From positions 1 through 34,317 of the forward strand of contig CABUPE010000025.1 in assembly GCA_902493515.1 (NCBI GenBank): a DNA stretch of 34,317 nt. Direction: 5' to 3'. A program made the position numbers and the translations under genes. Position 1 is the first letter of the stretch. Each line of letters begins with the position of its first letter. Shown piece after piece: positions 16,323-24,401 of this stretch. The notes under the pieces were generated by a model, which ran no database searches, was not told where the DNA came from, and saw only the letters and a program-made list of their open reading frames with translations. This stretch comes from an uncultured Collinsella sp. (lineage in GTDB: Bacteria > Actinomycetota > Coriobacteriia > Coriobacteriales > Coriobacteriaceae).

Positions 16323-16904
16323 ATGGAGCTCACGGACCGCTCTGGTTACTTTGCGGGCCCCGGCATGCTCGGCGGCTCCTTTGGCGATGCCTCGCGCGCA
16401 AGCGACGAGGCTGCCGAGGGCGTCGCCGACCCCTGCCTGGGCCATGCGCCCGACCAGGTGGTCTTCTATGAGCTCACGCGTAAGTTTGTGGAGACCGAGG
16501 AAGACGTTCCCCAGGAGGCCTGCGACGTGCTGTACTACACGCTCGCCGTGGGCCACCACACCGGCGTGCTCGACTGCTTTGAGCCGCGCCTGTCGGTGCC
16601 GGTGAGCGTGTTCTATTCGCTCGTCGACGCGCTGCCGGAGGGGGAGGCCAAGACCAAGTTTGAGGCCATCCGCTCCTTTGGCGAGTGCCAGCTCGACAAG
16701 GCGGCGGTGCCGTCGCTGCTCGAGGCCTGCGATGCACTGCTCGACGAGCGCGGTTTTCGCGGTTCTGCCAAGGCCGGCATCTCGGTGTTCGATGACGACT
16801 TTGGCCTGCATGCCCAGCAGGTCGCGTTCTTAATGAAGTTTCGCGATCTGGTTGAGCGCGTGCGCGATGTGTCGGGCGTGTATCTGACGGGGAGGTTGCA
16901 GTAA
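16323..16904 (+). CDS. hycH: Formate hydrogenlyase maturation protein HycH (HyfJ)
   Basis: A 193-aa protein. From about residue 45 on it matches HycH/HyfJ: VVFYELTRKFVE, then a CDVLYYTLAVGHHTGVLDC block and a C-terminal VRDVSGVYLTGRL. HycH is needed for FHL-1 assembly in E. coli, where it helps mature the large subunit; the exact chemistry is not known. The first ~45 residues are an N-terminal extension relative to the 136-aa E. coli protein. It starts directly after hyfI and overlaps hycI by one base, so translation is coupled. Confidence 0.85.
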   Translation: MELTDRSGYFAGPGMLGGSFGDASRASDEAAEGVADPCLGHAPDQVVFYELTRKFVETEEDVPQEACDVLYYTLAVGHHTGVLDCFEPRLSVPVSVFYSLVDALPEGEAKTKFEAIRSFGECQLDKAAVPSLLEACDALLDERGFRGSAKAGISVFDDDFGLHAQQVAFLMKFRDLVERVRDVSGVYLTGRLQ

Positions 16905-17407
16905 TGGGTCGCGTTGTGGATGGTCATGTGAACGGCGCCCCGTTTGCGGGTATCGTGCTCACGGCGGGAAGCGTGCTGCGTGCCGACGATGCCGCCGGCC
17001 CCGTGCTCTCCAAAAAGATGGAGGACGCACCCATCGCCGGTTGGTACACCATCGACGGCGGCCAAACGCCCGAGGACGACATCATCGAGGTCAAGCGCGA
17101 GCTTCCGCCTCGCTTGGTCTTGGTCGATGCCGCCGACATGGCGCTGCCCGTCGGGTCCATCCGCTTGCTCGACAAACGTGATGTGGCCCGCAAGTCGATG
17201 TTTACCACGCATTCGCTTCCCCTGTCGATTCTGATCGAAGAGATTGAGCAATCGTGCGAAGATATCGTCTTCATAGGGATTCAGCCGGGCGACACGGAGT
17301 TCTACAACCCCATGTCCCCGGAAGTCTTTGACGCCGTCGACGCCGTGTACGACGCCGTGGCCGCCAACGACTTTTCCCACTTTGTCCGCTTGGGGCAAGA
17401 GCAATAG
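16904..17407 (+). CDS. hycI: Hydrogenase maturation endopeptidase HycI
   Basis: A 167-aa protease that removes the C-terminal tail of the hydrogenase large subunit after nickel insertion. Metal-binding residues expected from HycI are in place: D28 in the LRADDAAGP motif, D75/D78 in LVDAADM and H103 in FTTHSLPL. The later FIGIQPGDTEFYNPM segment is also typical. The substrate is presumably HyfG (cut after R546). It overlaps hycH by one base. In E. coli the hyf operon has hyfR at this point and no protease, so this cluster combines hyf-type structural genes with the hyc-type protease. Confidence 0.93.
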   Translation: MGRVVDGHVNGAPFAGIVLTAGSVLRADDAAGPVLSKKMEDAPIAGWYTIDGGQTPEDDIIEVKRELPPRLVLVDAADMALPVGSIRLLDKRDVARKSMFTTHSLPLSILIEEIEQSCEDIVFIGIQPGDTEFYNPMSPEVFDAVDAVYDAVAANDFSHFVRLGQEQ

Positions 17408-17446
17408 GAGCGCTTGTCCCTGCTGAATAGGAAAGAAGTGATTGAC

Positions 17447-18286
17447 ATGGCAGATTCCAAGGCAGAATATCCCGCTCCCGATTGCCTGGCGCCCGCCGCG
17501 ATCGAGGCCAAGACCGAGGCCGCCGGCGTGACCAAGGCTAACCTGCCGGTCGCTAAGGCCTTTCTGTTGGCAATGTTCGCCGGCGCGTTTATCGCCTTCG
17601 GCGGCCTGTTCTTTACGGTGTTTTTGAGCGACAGCACGCTGGGCTGGGGTGCCCAGCGCGTCGTGGGCGGCCTGTGCTTTTGCCTGGGCCTGGTGCTGGT
17701 GCTGGTGTGCGGCGCCGAGCTGTTTACCGGCAATTCGCTTATGGTCTGCGCGCTCAAGAGCAAAAAGATCACCCTTGTCCAGATGCTTAAGGCCTGGGTC
17801 GTCGTGTGGGTCGGCAATTTTGTCGGTGCTCTGTTCATCGTCTTTTTGGTGTACATGGCCGGCATCTATAAACTCAACGGCGAGGCGGTCGCCAACTCCA
17901 TGGTGAGCGTCGCCGCCGGCAAGGTGACGATCGACTGGGTGACGATCTTCTTCCGTGGCATCCTGTGCAATATCTTTGTGTGCCTGGCCGTGTGGATTGG
18001 TACTGCGGGCAAGACCGTAGTCGATAAGGTTGTGGGCATTTTGCTGCCCATCGCCGCCTTTGTGGCCTGCGGTTTTGAGCACTGCGTTGCCAACATGTAC
18101 TTTTTGCCCATGGGTGCCGTGATGCACGCGTGCGGCTATGGTGCCAAGGTTGCCGGGGCCGATGCGCTCAACGTCGCGGGTATTGCGTTTAACCTATCCG
18201 CCGCCACGCTGGGCAACATCGTGGGCGGCGCGGTTCTGGTCGCGCTCGGCTACTGGTTTATCTACGCCAAGAAGTCCGAGGCGTAA
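17447..18286 (+). CDS. focA: Formate channel FocA
   Basis: A 279-aa member of the formate/nitrite transporter family, pentameric inner-membrane channels. Six membrane segments can be seen. Family marks are CGAELFTGNSLM after the second helix (the omega-loop region) and GFEHCVANMYFLPMG, which holds the pore histidine. It brings formate back to the cytoplasmic FHL or exports it. The ATG at 17447 has GGAAAGAAG upstream; a TTG at 17414 is possible but less likely. It closes the FHL cluster, as focB closes hyf in E. coli, and a terminator follows. Confidence 0.93.
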   Translation: MADSKAEYPAPDCLAPAAIEAKTEAAGVTKANLPVAKAFLLAMFAGAFIAFGGLFFTVFLSDSTLGWGAQRVVGGLCFCLGLVLVLVCGAELFTGNSLMVCALKSKKITLVQMLKAWVVVWVGNFVGALFIVFLVYMAGIYKLNGEAVANSMVSVAAGKVTIDWVTIFFRGILCNIFVCLAVWIGTAGKTVVDKVVGILLPIAAFVACGFEHCVANMYFLPMGAVMHACGYGAKVAGADALNVAGIAFNLSAATLGNIVGGAVLVALGYWFIYAKKSEA

Positions 18287-18308
18287 GGTACCGTCTGTTT
18301 GACGTTGG

Positions 18309-18344
18309 GCCTCCCGCGGGGCGTTGCCGTGCGGGAGGCTTTTT
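18309..18344 (+). terminator. Rho-independent terminator after focA
   Basis: A perfect 9-bp stem, GCCTCCCGC (18309-18317) with GCGGGAGGC (18331-18339), a 13-base loop, then TTTTT. It marks the end of the FHL cluster. Confidence 0.9.
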
Positions 18345-18408
18345 GGGTCTGGGGCTCGTTGCCGGGCTTTTGGCCTGTTGTGTTTGGCTGATGAAAGGGG
18401 TAATCGAG

Positions 18409-20526
18409 ATGGCATCTGCTGTTAAGCGTGACGGTCGCGCCGTGGTGACCACATGCGGGGGATGCTATGCCGATTGCGCCTTTGCGGCACACGTTGAGGA
18501 CGGTCGCGTGGTGGCCGAGTTGCCGGTGCCGGGGCATCCGTGCGCGGCGCGTGCCCTCTGCGCCCGCGGACGGCATCGCCTGGCAATGCCGTTTGACGAG
18601 CGTGACCGGATTTTGCATCCCATGCGCCGACGAGCTGATGGCTCGGGGTTCGATGTGATTTCGTGGGATGAGGCGTTCGCGCAGATCGCGGCGCGCCTTG
18701 GGGAGATTGTTGACGAGCGCGGGCCTCGTTCGCTGGGCATGACGCTCGGCGTACCCTCGTTCGACCGCTACTGGGCGCATCGTTTTATGCATGCGCTGGG
18801 CTCGCCCAACGTATACGGTGCCGACGGTGCCTGCGAGGTAAGCCGACTTACCGGTTGGGAGCACAGCCTGGGCTATAGTCCCGCCTCCGACCTGGCGCAT
18901 ACCGATTGCATCATGTACCTGGGGCGTTCCATTGTCGATTCGTCGACGATGGGGGCCGTTGATGTGCTCAACGATGCCCGTCGCCGTGGGGCGAAGATTA
19001 TCGTGGTCGACCCCCGGCGCAGCGGCTCGGCTGCGCTTGCCGACCGCTGGCTGCGTGTGCGCCCGGGCTGTGACTTGGCGCTGCTGTTGGGTATTGTCCA
19101 CGTGTTGATTGCCGAGGACCTGTACGACCACGAGTTCGTTGCCCGCTATACCACGGGTTTTGACGAGCTGGCGCAGGCGGCCAGCGCTTGGACGCCCGAG
19201 TGGGCCGAGTCGATGTGCGACGTGCCGGCCGCAGAGATTGTCGCCACGGCGCGCGATCTCGCTGCCGCCGCGCCTGCCGCTGTGGTGGATGCGGGCTTTC
19301 ATGGTGGCATCGGTATCGCGTATGCCAATAGCACCCAGACCGCGCGCGCTATCTGCTTGGTCGATGTGCTGTTGGGCTGCATCGGTCATGCGGGCGGCGC
19401 GCTCAATCCGCCCACGCCGCTCGTGTTGGGCGACCTCGATCCCGCGCGCTTTGCGACGCCGCCGGTGCCTCGCGGGCCCAAGCTGGGGTCCGAACGCTAT
19501 CCACTGGTCGATCCGGTGCGCGGCCTGTGCACGACCATCGGTCAGTCGATTCTTGCCGGCGATTTGCGTGGGCTCATCGTCTATGCCAGTAACCCCGGTG
19601 CGGGCTATGGCAATGCACAGGCTTGGTTGGGTATTTTGCAGCGGCTCGACTTGCTCGTGACGATTGATATACGCTGGTCCGAGACGGCGCGTGCTTCAGA
19701 CTTCGTGCTGCCCGACGTGACATATCTGGAGGCTGACCGCGGCGTGGGAACGGTCGTGGGCGCCAACGATGCACGCGTGTTCTACCGCAATGCCGTGCTG
19801 CCCATTTTGCATGACGACACGAGACCGGGGCGGGAGATCTTTGCCGGGTTGGCTGCGGCCTGCGGCGTGGGCGAGTGCTTCGACTTTACGTCCGACGATC
19901 TGGCCGCTGCCCAGGTGGCGCCGTTTGGGATTGATCTGGACGAGCTCAAGGAGCGCGGCTGGGCCGATACGGGCGTGGCGCTGCCGTCGCGCGCGGGTGA
20001 GCCGGTGATTCCGCTTGCCGGCGGCAAGATTGCGCTAGCAAGTGACGTATGGGAGCGTGCCGGCCTGGGACGCGTGCCAGGCTGGATCGCGCCGATGGTG
20101 GAACCCGGCCCGGAGATGTTTCGCCTCATTAGCGGCAATCGACCCTTTGAGTCGCATACCTCGCGCAGACTCGCGGCGGCCGGTGCCGCCGAGGTGGGGT
20201 CGGACTTGGACGCCGTGCAGATGAACGCCGATGTCGCCGCTCGCATGGGTATCGTCGATGGCGAGGTCGTCGAGCTTGTGAGCGACATGGGCCGCGATCG
20301 CGTGCGCGTGGAGACGACGCCCTATCTGCATCCGGCGTGCATCTTCACCTTGGCCGCTCCTGGCGGACGTGCATTTGGTGCTGAGAGTGGTGCCCGGCAG
20401 GCCCTGGGCGTCGGTCCGCTCGACCACACGCCGCTGCGCTGGGACCCGTTGACGGGTGCCGCGCTCACCCAGGAAAACGCCGTTCGCGTGGAAAAGATTG
20501 TCGCGCGCGGGGATAATGACGAGTAA
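18409..20526 (+). CDS. Molybdopterin oxidoreductase of the DMSO-reductase family, cytoplasmic, substrate unknown
   Basis: A 705-aa protein with an N-terminal [4Fe-4S] site (C16, C19, C23, C51 followed by A-R-G), the Mo-bis-MGD domains and a C-terminal dinucleotide-binding domain (LISGNRPFESHTSRR onward). A cysteine at 142 (GADGACEVSR) lies where Sec140 sits in FdhF and is the likely Mo ligand. There is no Tat signal, so it should be cytoplasmic. No ferredoxin or membrane subunit is next to it, so its electron partner is unclear. It resembles the PhsA/NarB-like or FdhA-like branches in general layout, but I cannot assign a substrate. The start at 18409 has AAGGGG 8 bases upstream; an ATG at 18391 is the alternative. 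It sits between the focA terminator and selA, 52 bases before selA. Confidence 0.85.
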   Translation: MASAVKRDGRAVVTTCGGCYADCAFAAHVEDGRVVAELPVPGHPCAARALCARGRHRLAMPFDERDRILHPMRRRADGSGFDVISWDEAFAQIAARLGEIVDERGPRSLGMTLGVPSFDRYWAHRFMHALGSPNVYGADGACEVSRLTGWEHSLGYSPASDLAHTDCIMYLGRSIVDSSTMGAVDVLNDARRRGAKIIVVDPRRSGSAALADRWLRVRPGCDLALLLGIVHVLIAEDLYDHEFVARYTTGFDELAQAASAWTPEWAESMCDVPAAEIVATARDLAAAAPAAVVDAGFHGGIGIAYANSTQTARAICLVDVLLGCIGHAGGALNPPTPLVLGDLDPARFATPPVPRGPKLGSERYPLVDPVRGLCTTIGQSILAGDLRGLIVYASNPGAGYGNAQAWLGILQRLDLLVTIDIRWSETARASDFVLPDVTYLEADRGVGTVVGANDARVFYRNAVLPILHDDTRPGREIFAGLAAACGVGECFDFTSDDLAAAQVAPFGIDLDELKERGWADTGVALPSRAGEPVIPLAGGKIALASDVWERAGLGRVPGWIAPMVEPGPEMFRLISGNRPFESHTSRRLAAAGAAEVGSDLDAVQMNADVAARMGIVDGEVVELVSDMGRDRVRVETTPYLHPACIFTLAAPGGRAFGAESGARQALGVGPLDHTPLRWDPLTGAALTQENAVRVEKIVARGDNDE

Positions 20527-20578
20527 TTGACTCAGCTGATGCATTCGACTGATCCACGTTTCTTTTGAAAGGCCGCAC

Positions 20579-22036
20579 ATGAGCGATAGCCAGAACATGT
20601 CCGATGAGGTGCGCGCCCGCCTGCGCGCCATTCCTTCCGTCAACGAGCTGCTTGCCGAGTGGCCGGTGGTGAAGGCGGCGGGGGAGACCTGCGACGCGGT
20701 GGTGCATGCCGCCGTCACGGCCGAGCTCGACGAGGAGCGCGCCGCCATTCGCGCCGGTGCCGCGCCGCGTTCCAAGCGCGAGCTGGCCTCGGCCATCGAG
20801 TGGCGTGCGCATCGCTCCGCGCTGCCGAGCCTGCGTCCCGCCGTCAACGCCACGGGTGTGGTTATCCATACCAACTTGGGTCGCGCCCCGCTCGCGGAGT
20901 CGGCGGCAAAGGCCGTGGCCGAGGTCGCGCGCGGCTACAGCACGCTCGAGTACAGCGTGGACACCTGCTCGCGCGGGTCGCGTAAGGAACATGCCGCGCA
21001 GCTCATTCGCTCGCTTACCGGAGCCGAGGACGCGCTGGTCGTTAACAATAACGCCGCCGCCGTGCTGCTAGTGCTGGCGACTCATGCTGCGGGCAAAGAG
21101 GTTATCGTCAGCCGCGGCGAGCTTGTCGAGATTGGCGGCAGCTTTCGCATCCCCGATGTCATGGTGGCCTCGGGCGCCAAACTCGTCGAGGTCGGGGCCA
21201 CCAACCGCACGCATTTGAGCGACTACGAGCGCGCCATCACGCCCGATACGGCGATGATCCTTAAGGTTCATCCTTCCAACTATCGCATCGAGGGTTTTCA
21301 CGAGGAGGTGGGTTCTCGGGAGCTTGCGGCGCTTGCTCACAAGCATGGCCTGCTGTTCTACGAGGACCAGGGGTCGGGTGCGCTGTTGCCCGACGACATC
21401 CTGGTGCGCGGCGGCGAGGAGACTACGCCGGCTTCGGTTTCGGCAGGGCTCGATCTGGTGTCGTGCTCGGGTGATAAGCTGCTGGGCGCCGCGCAGGCGG
21501 GCATTATCATGGGCCGTCGCGATCTGGTCCAGGCTTGCGGGTTGCATCCGCTCATGCGTGCCCTGCGCCCGGGCAAGTTGGCGCTCACGGCGCTCGAGGC
21601 TACATTGCGCATCTACATGGACGGGGCGGATGTGGCCCATCGTGATATTCCGGTGCTCAGCATGCTTACGCTGCCGCAGGCCCACTTGGAACGACGTGCC
21701 CGCAAGCTGCGCGATCGTATGGTCGCCGGGTTCGATAAGGCGGGTTGCCCGTGCGCCGTTCAGGTGGAAATCGTCGAGGAGTCGTCGACTCCCGGCGGCG
21801 GCTCGCTGCCTACCGTCGAGCTGCCCACCATGTGCGTTGCCGTGTGCCTCGTCGATGAGCGTCTTTCCGTTGATGCGCTCAAGCGGTCACTCGTCCAAGA
21901 TTTCGACACGCCGGTCGTCACGCGAACCTCGCACAATCGCATTCTGTTTGACGTCCGTACGCTTGTGGGCGACCGAGATATCGAGACGGCGGCATCGACG
22001 TTCGTAGCGTGCGTTGAGAAGGCGGTTGCACGATGA
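20579..22036 (+). CDS. selA: L-seryl-tRNA(Sec) selenium transferase (SelA)
   Basis: A 485-aa PLP enzyme that converts seryl-tRNA(Sec) to selenocysteyl-tRNA(Sec) using selenophosphate. The PLP lysine is K300 in SCSGDKLLGAAQAG (K295 in E. coli). Also seen are NATGVVIHTNLGRAPL near residue 95, NNNAAAVLL near residue 158, and FYEDQGSGAL ahead of the lysine. The length is close to E. coli SelA (463 aa). The ATG at 20579 has GAAAGG upstream. Its end overlaps selB by 4 bases (ATGA), the normal coupled selAB arrangement. Confidence 0.97.
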   Translation: MSDSQNMSDEVRARLRAIPSVNELLAEWPVVKAAGETCDAVVHAAVTAELDEERAAIRAGAAPRSKRELASAIEWRAHRSALPSLRPAVNATGVVIHTNLGRAPLAESAAKAVAEVARGYSTLEYSVDTCSRGSRKEHAAQLIRSLTGAEDALVVNNNAAAVLLVLATHAAGKEVIVSRGELVEIGGSFRIPDVMVASGAKLVEVGATNRTHLSDYERAITPDTAMILKVHPSNYRIEGFHEEVGSRELAALAHKHGLLFYEDQGSGALLPDDILVRGGEETTPASVSAGLDLVSCSGDKLLGAAQAGIIMGRRDLVQACGLHPLMRALRPGKLALTALEATLRIYMDGADVAHRDIPVLSMLTLPQAHLERRARKLRDRMVAGFDKAGCPCAVQVEIVEESSTPGGGSLPTVELPTMCVAVCLVDERLSVDALKRSLVQDFDTPVVTRTSHNRILFDVRTLVGDRDIETAASTFVACVEKAVAR

Positions 22037-24000
22037 GTGAGGTTCAGGCGCTGGTGGAGTGTCCCGTTATCGTTGGCACGGCGGGCCACGTCGACCACGG
22101 TAAGTCGGCGCTGATCGAGGCGCTGACCGGCAAGAATCCCGATCGCCTTGAGGTCGAGCGTCGCCGCGGCATGACGGTGGAGCTGGGCTTTGGCGAGCTG
22201 GCGCTGCCGAGCGGCAAGATCGTCGGCCTGGTCGATGTGCCGGGGCATGCCCATTATCTGCGCGCCATGGTGCAGGGTGCGACGGGCATCGACGTTGCCG
22301 TGCTGGTGGTTTCGGCCGTCGAGGGCGTGATGCCGCAGACCCGCGAGCACGTGCATGTGCTGGAGCTGCTGGGCGTTACGCACATGGTGGTCGCGCTGAC
22401 GATGTGCGACCTGGCCGATAGCGAGATGGTTGATCTGGCCGAGCTCGATGTCGATGACTTTTTGTCGGGTACCGTGTTTGCGGGCGCGCCAATTGTGCCC
22501 GTGTCGTCTAAGACGGGCGAGGGGATTGACGGGCTGCTTGCGGTGCTCGACGAGCAGGTGGGGGTCTGCTGGGATACCTGTCGCGAGCGTGCCGAGCGTG
22601 GCGATGCCGCGCCGCGCCTGCCGATTGACCGCTGCTTTACGATCAAGGGCGTCGGCACCGTCGTGACGGGAACGCTGCACGATGCGCCGGTTGCGGTGGG
22701 CGACGAGCTGATGGCTTTGCCGTCGCGTACGGTCTGTCGTGTGCGCGGGATTCAGGTGCATGGCGATACGCCGCGCGCGCTGCCTGGTCAGCGTGTGGCG
22801 CTCAACCTAGTTGGTGACGGTGTCGCGGCGCTTGACCGTGGCGAGATGCTGGGCGTGGCGGACCGCTTTGGCCAGACGTTGCGCTTTATGATGACGTTCA
22901 CCTACCTGGGCCGCGAGGGCACCAAGCCGCGTGTGCTCGAGTCGGGCGCGCGTGTGCATGTGATGGCCGGCACGGCCGAGGTCGTCGGCCGCATCATGCT
23001 TTTGGAGGGCGAGGCCCCCATGGCGGTGGGCGAGACCCGTACCGTGCAGGTGCGCCTGGAGGACCCGCTGCCGCTGTGTGCCGGAGACCATGCCGTGGTG
23101 CTGTCGTATTCGCCCGTTATGCTTATTGGCGGCGGGCGCGTGCTGCTTTCGCGCTGCCGTCGCTCGCGCGAGCTTTCTGCCGGCGAGCGCGCACTGTTTG
23201 CGGCGCTTGAGTCCGGCGATACCGCGGGCGGTGTGGGCGCTTGGCTGGCGCTGCAGATGCTGCCAGTTACGGCGGTTGATGTTGCCGACGCTTTGGATCT
23301 TGGTGTCGGCGAGGTCGATGCCGCACTGCGCGGGTTGGTGTCGCAGGGCTCTGTTCGCAAGCTTGCTGTGGGTGGTGCGGACTACTTGGCGGACGCCGTG
23401 GTGCTCGACGCTGCGATGGATGCACTGGCGGCGACCCTGTCAGCCATGCACGCGGCGTCTCCCAAGGAGACGGGCTTTACGCCCGGCGCCGTTGCCCATG
23501 CTGCGTGGCCTGCCGCTGATGATGGCGTTGCCGCGGCTCTGATTGCCGAGGGCTGCTCGCGTGGCGTGTGTGCCGCCGAGGGTGCCGAGGTATTCGACCC
23601 GCACTCCGCTGCCGCCGCGGCGCGTGTGGTGCGCGAGGCCTGCGAACGTATCGTTGCCTTGCTGGACGAAGCCGGCCTCGATGCACCGATATTGCCCGAG
23701 GTGGGCGAGCAGTTGCAGCTCGATCGCGACACCATGACGCGTGCCCTGCGCGAGCTTTCGCTCAATCGCTCGATCGTTAAGGTCGAGCGCGACGTTGCCT
23801 TGTCCGCTGCCGCCGAGGCCCATGCGCGCGAGCTTGTTGCCGCCGCCATTGAGGCAGCCGGCGGTGCTGCCACCACGAGCGTACTGCGCGAGGCCTTGGG
23901 TGTGTCGCGCAAACGTGCCATCAGCATCTTGGAGCACCTGGATGCCGTGCGCTTTACGGTGCTCGACAAGGACGCCGGCGGCCTGCGCTCCCTGCGCTAG
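22033..24000 (+). CDS. selB: Selenocysteine-specific elongation factor SelB
   Basis: A 655-aa GTPase that brings Sec-tRNA(Sec) to the ribosome at UGA codons next to a SECIS. G1 is GHVDHGKS (residues 18-25), G3 is DVPGH (68-72), and the G4 position reads TMCD instead of the more usual TKxD. The EF-Tu-like domains 2-3 follow, then a domain-4 part with winged-helix repeats that binds the SECIS loop (PILPEVGEQLQLDRDTMTRALREL, and near the end SVLREALGVSRKRAISILEHLD). It is slightly longer than E. coli SelB (614 aa). Its substrate RNA in this window is the fdhF SECIS at 3882. Confidence 0.97.
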   Translation: MSEVQALVECPVIVGTAGHVDHGKSALIEALTGKNPDRLEVERRRGMTVELGFGELALPSGKIVGLVDVPGHAHYLRAMVQGATGIDVAVLVVSAVEGVMPQTREHVHVLELLGVTHMVVALTMCDLADSEMVDLAELDVDDFLSGTVFAGAPIVPVSSKTGEGIDGLLAVLDEQVGVCWDTCRERAERGDAAPRLPIDRCFTIKGVGTVVTGTLHDAPVAVGDELMALPSRTVCRVRGIQVHGDTPRALPGQRVALNLVGDGVAALDRGEMLGVADRFGQTLRFMMTFTYLGREGTKPRVLESGARVHVMAGTAEVVGRIMLLEGEAPMAVGETRTVQVRLEDPLPLCAGDHAVVLSYSPVMLIGGGRVLLSRCRRSRELSAGERALFAALESGDTAGGVGAWLALQMLPVTAVDVADALDLGVGEVDAALRGLVSQGSVRKLAVGGADYLADAVVLDAAMDALAATLSAMHAASPKETGFTPGAVAHAAWPAADDGVAAALIAEGCSRGVCAAEGAEVFDPHSAAAAARVVREACERIVALLDEAGLDAPILPEVGEQLQLDRDTMTRALRELSLNRSIVKVERDVALSAAAEAHARELVAAAIEAAGGAATTSVLREALGVSRKRAISILEHLDAVRFTVLDKDAGGLRSLR

Positions 24001-24025
24001 GCCGGTTACCCGCTCCCGCCTCCTC

Positions 24026-24092
24026 AGTTGCGGTGAAATAGTTCCTGTTTATGGGGTCTTGCAGCCTAAGCAAGAACTATTCCACCGCAACT
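24026..24092. repeat. Long intergenic inverted repeat, copy 3
   Basis: The arms 24026-24047 and 24071-24092 pair at 20 of 22 positions. The two mismatches are A-C on the plus strand and would be G-U in a minus-strand RNA. The outer ten base pairs are identical to copies 1 and 2. It lies 25 bases after the selB stop, where no other terminator is visible. Confidence 0.9.
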
Positions 24093-24106
24093 TCTTGCTT
24101 GTCTAT

Positions 24107-24137
24107 TTGGGATGGGGTCCGCTCGGTTTGGTAAAAT
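24107..24137 (+). promoter_or_regulatory. Candidate promoter of selC
   Basis: -35 TTGGGA (24107-24112), a 19-bp spacer, -10 TAAAAT (24132-24137), ending 12 bases before the mature 5' end of tRNA-Sec. The -10 is good; the spacer is longer than ideal. Confidence 0.45.
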
Positions 24138-24149
24138 ACCGCCGCACTT

Positions 24150-24246
24150 GGGAACGGATGGGCTCCGGTGGGCTCCGCGGTCCTCAAAACCGTTGCGAGG
24201 CGTGCAAAACGTCTTGGATGTGTTCGATTCACATACGTTCCCGCCA
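24150..24246 (+). tRNA. selC: tRNA-Sec (anticodon TCA)
   Basis: A 97-base tRNA including encoded CCA (24244-24246). Acceptor GGGAACGG pairs with ACGTTCCC (7 pairs plus a G-A at the eighth), the discriminator is G, and the T-arm is ATGTG/CACAT with loop TTCGATT, giving the 8+5 bacterial tRNA-Sec layout. The D-arm has a 6-bp stem, GGGCTC with GGGCTC using two G-U pairs, and a 4-base CGGT loop, as in E. coli selC. The anticodon loop CCTCAAA at 24182-24188 contains TCA (24184-24186). A long variable arm follows, with stem AGGCGT/ACGTCT. This tRNA decodes the UGA in fdhF. An open reading frame continuous with mobA runs through it and would be a misannotation. Confidence 0.95.
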
Positions 24247-24254
24247 TACGTTAC

Positions 24255-24310
24255 CAGCGCTTTTGTGCTCGCGGTCTTGCTGCGTGCCGCAAAGGCGCTG
24301 TTTTGTTTTT
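24255..24310 (+). terminator. Terminator of selC
   Basis: An 11-bp stem, CAGCGCTTTTG (24255-24265) with CAAAGGCGCTG (24290-24300), one wobble pair, with a small inner GCGG/CCGC stem, followed by TTTTGTTTTT. It ends the tRNA-Sec transcript before mobA. Confidence 0.75.
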
Positions 24311-24401
24311 GCATGGGTTTGCCGTGCCGCTCGCTTTATCGGCGACGGTATTTGGCTTCGCATGCCGGGTTTTGAGCATGCCGATGGGGGTGGTTTGCCG
24401 T

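Noticed and set aside
24168..24401. N-terminal extension of mobA upstream of 24402
   Set aside because: It would overlap tRNA-Sec and its terminator, and MobA similarity starts only near 24420.
24247..24401. A small gene between selC and mobA
   Set aside because: The only structure is the selC terminator; the rest has no ribosome-binding site and start pair other than mobA's.
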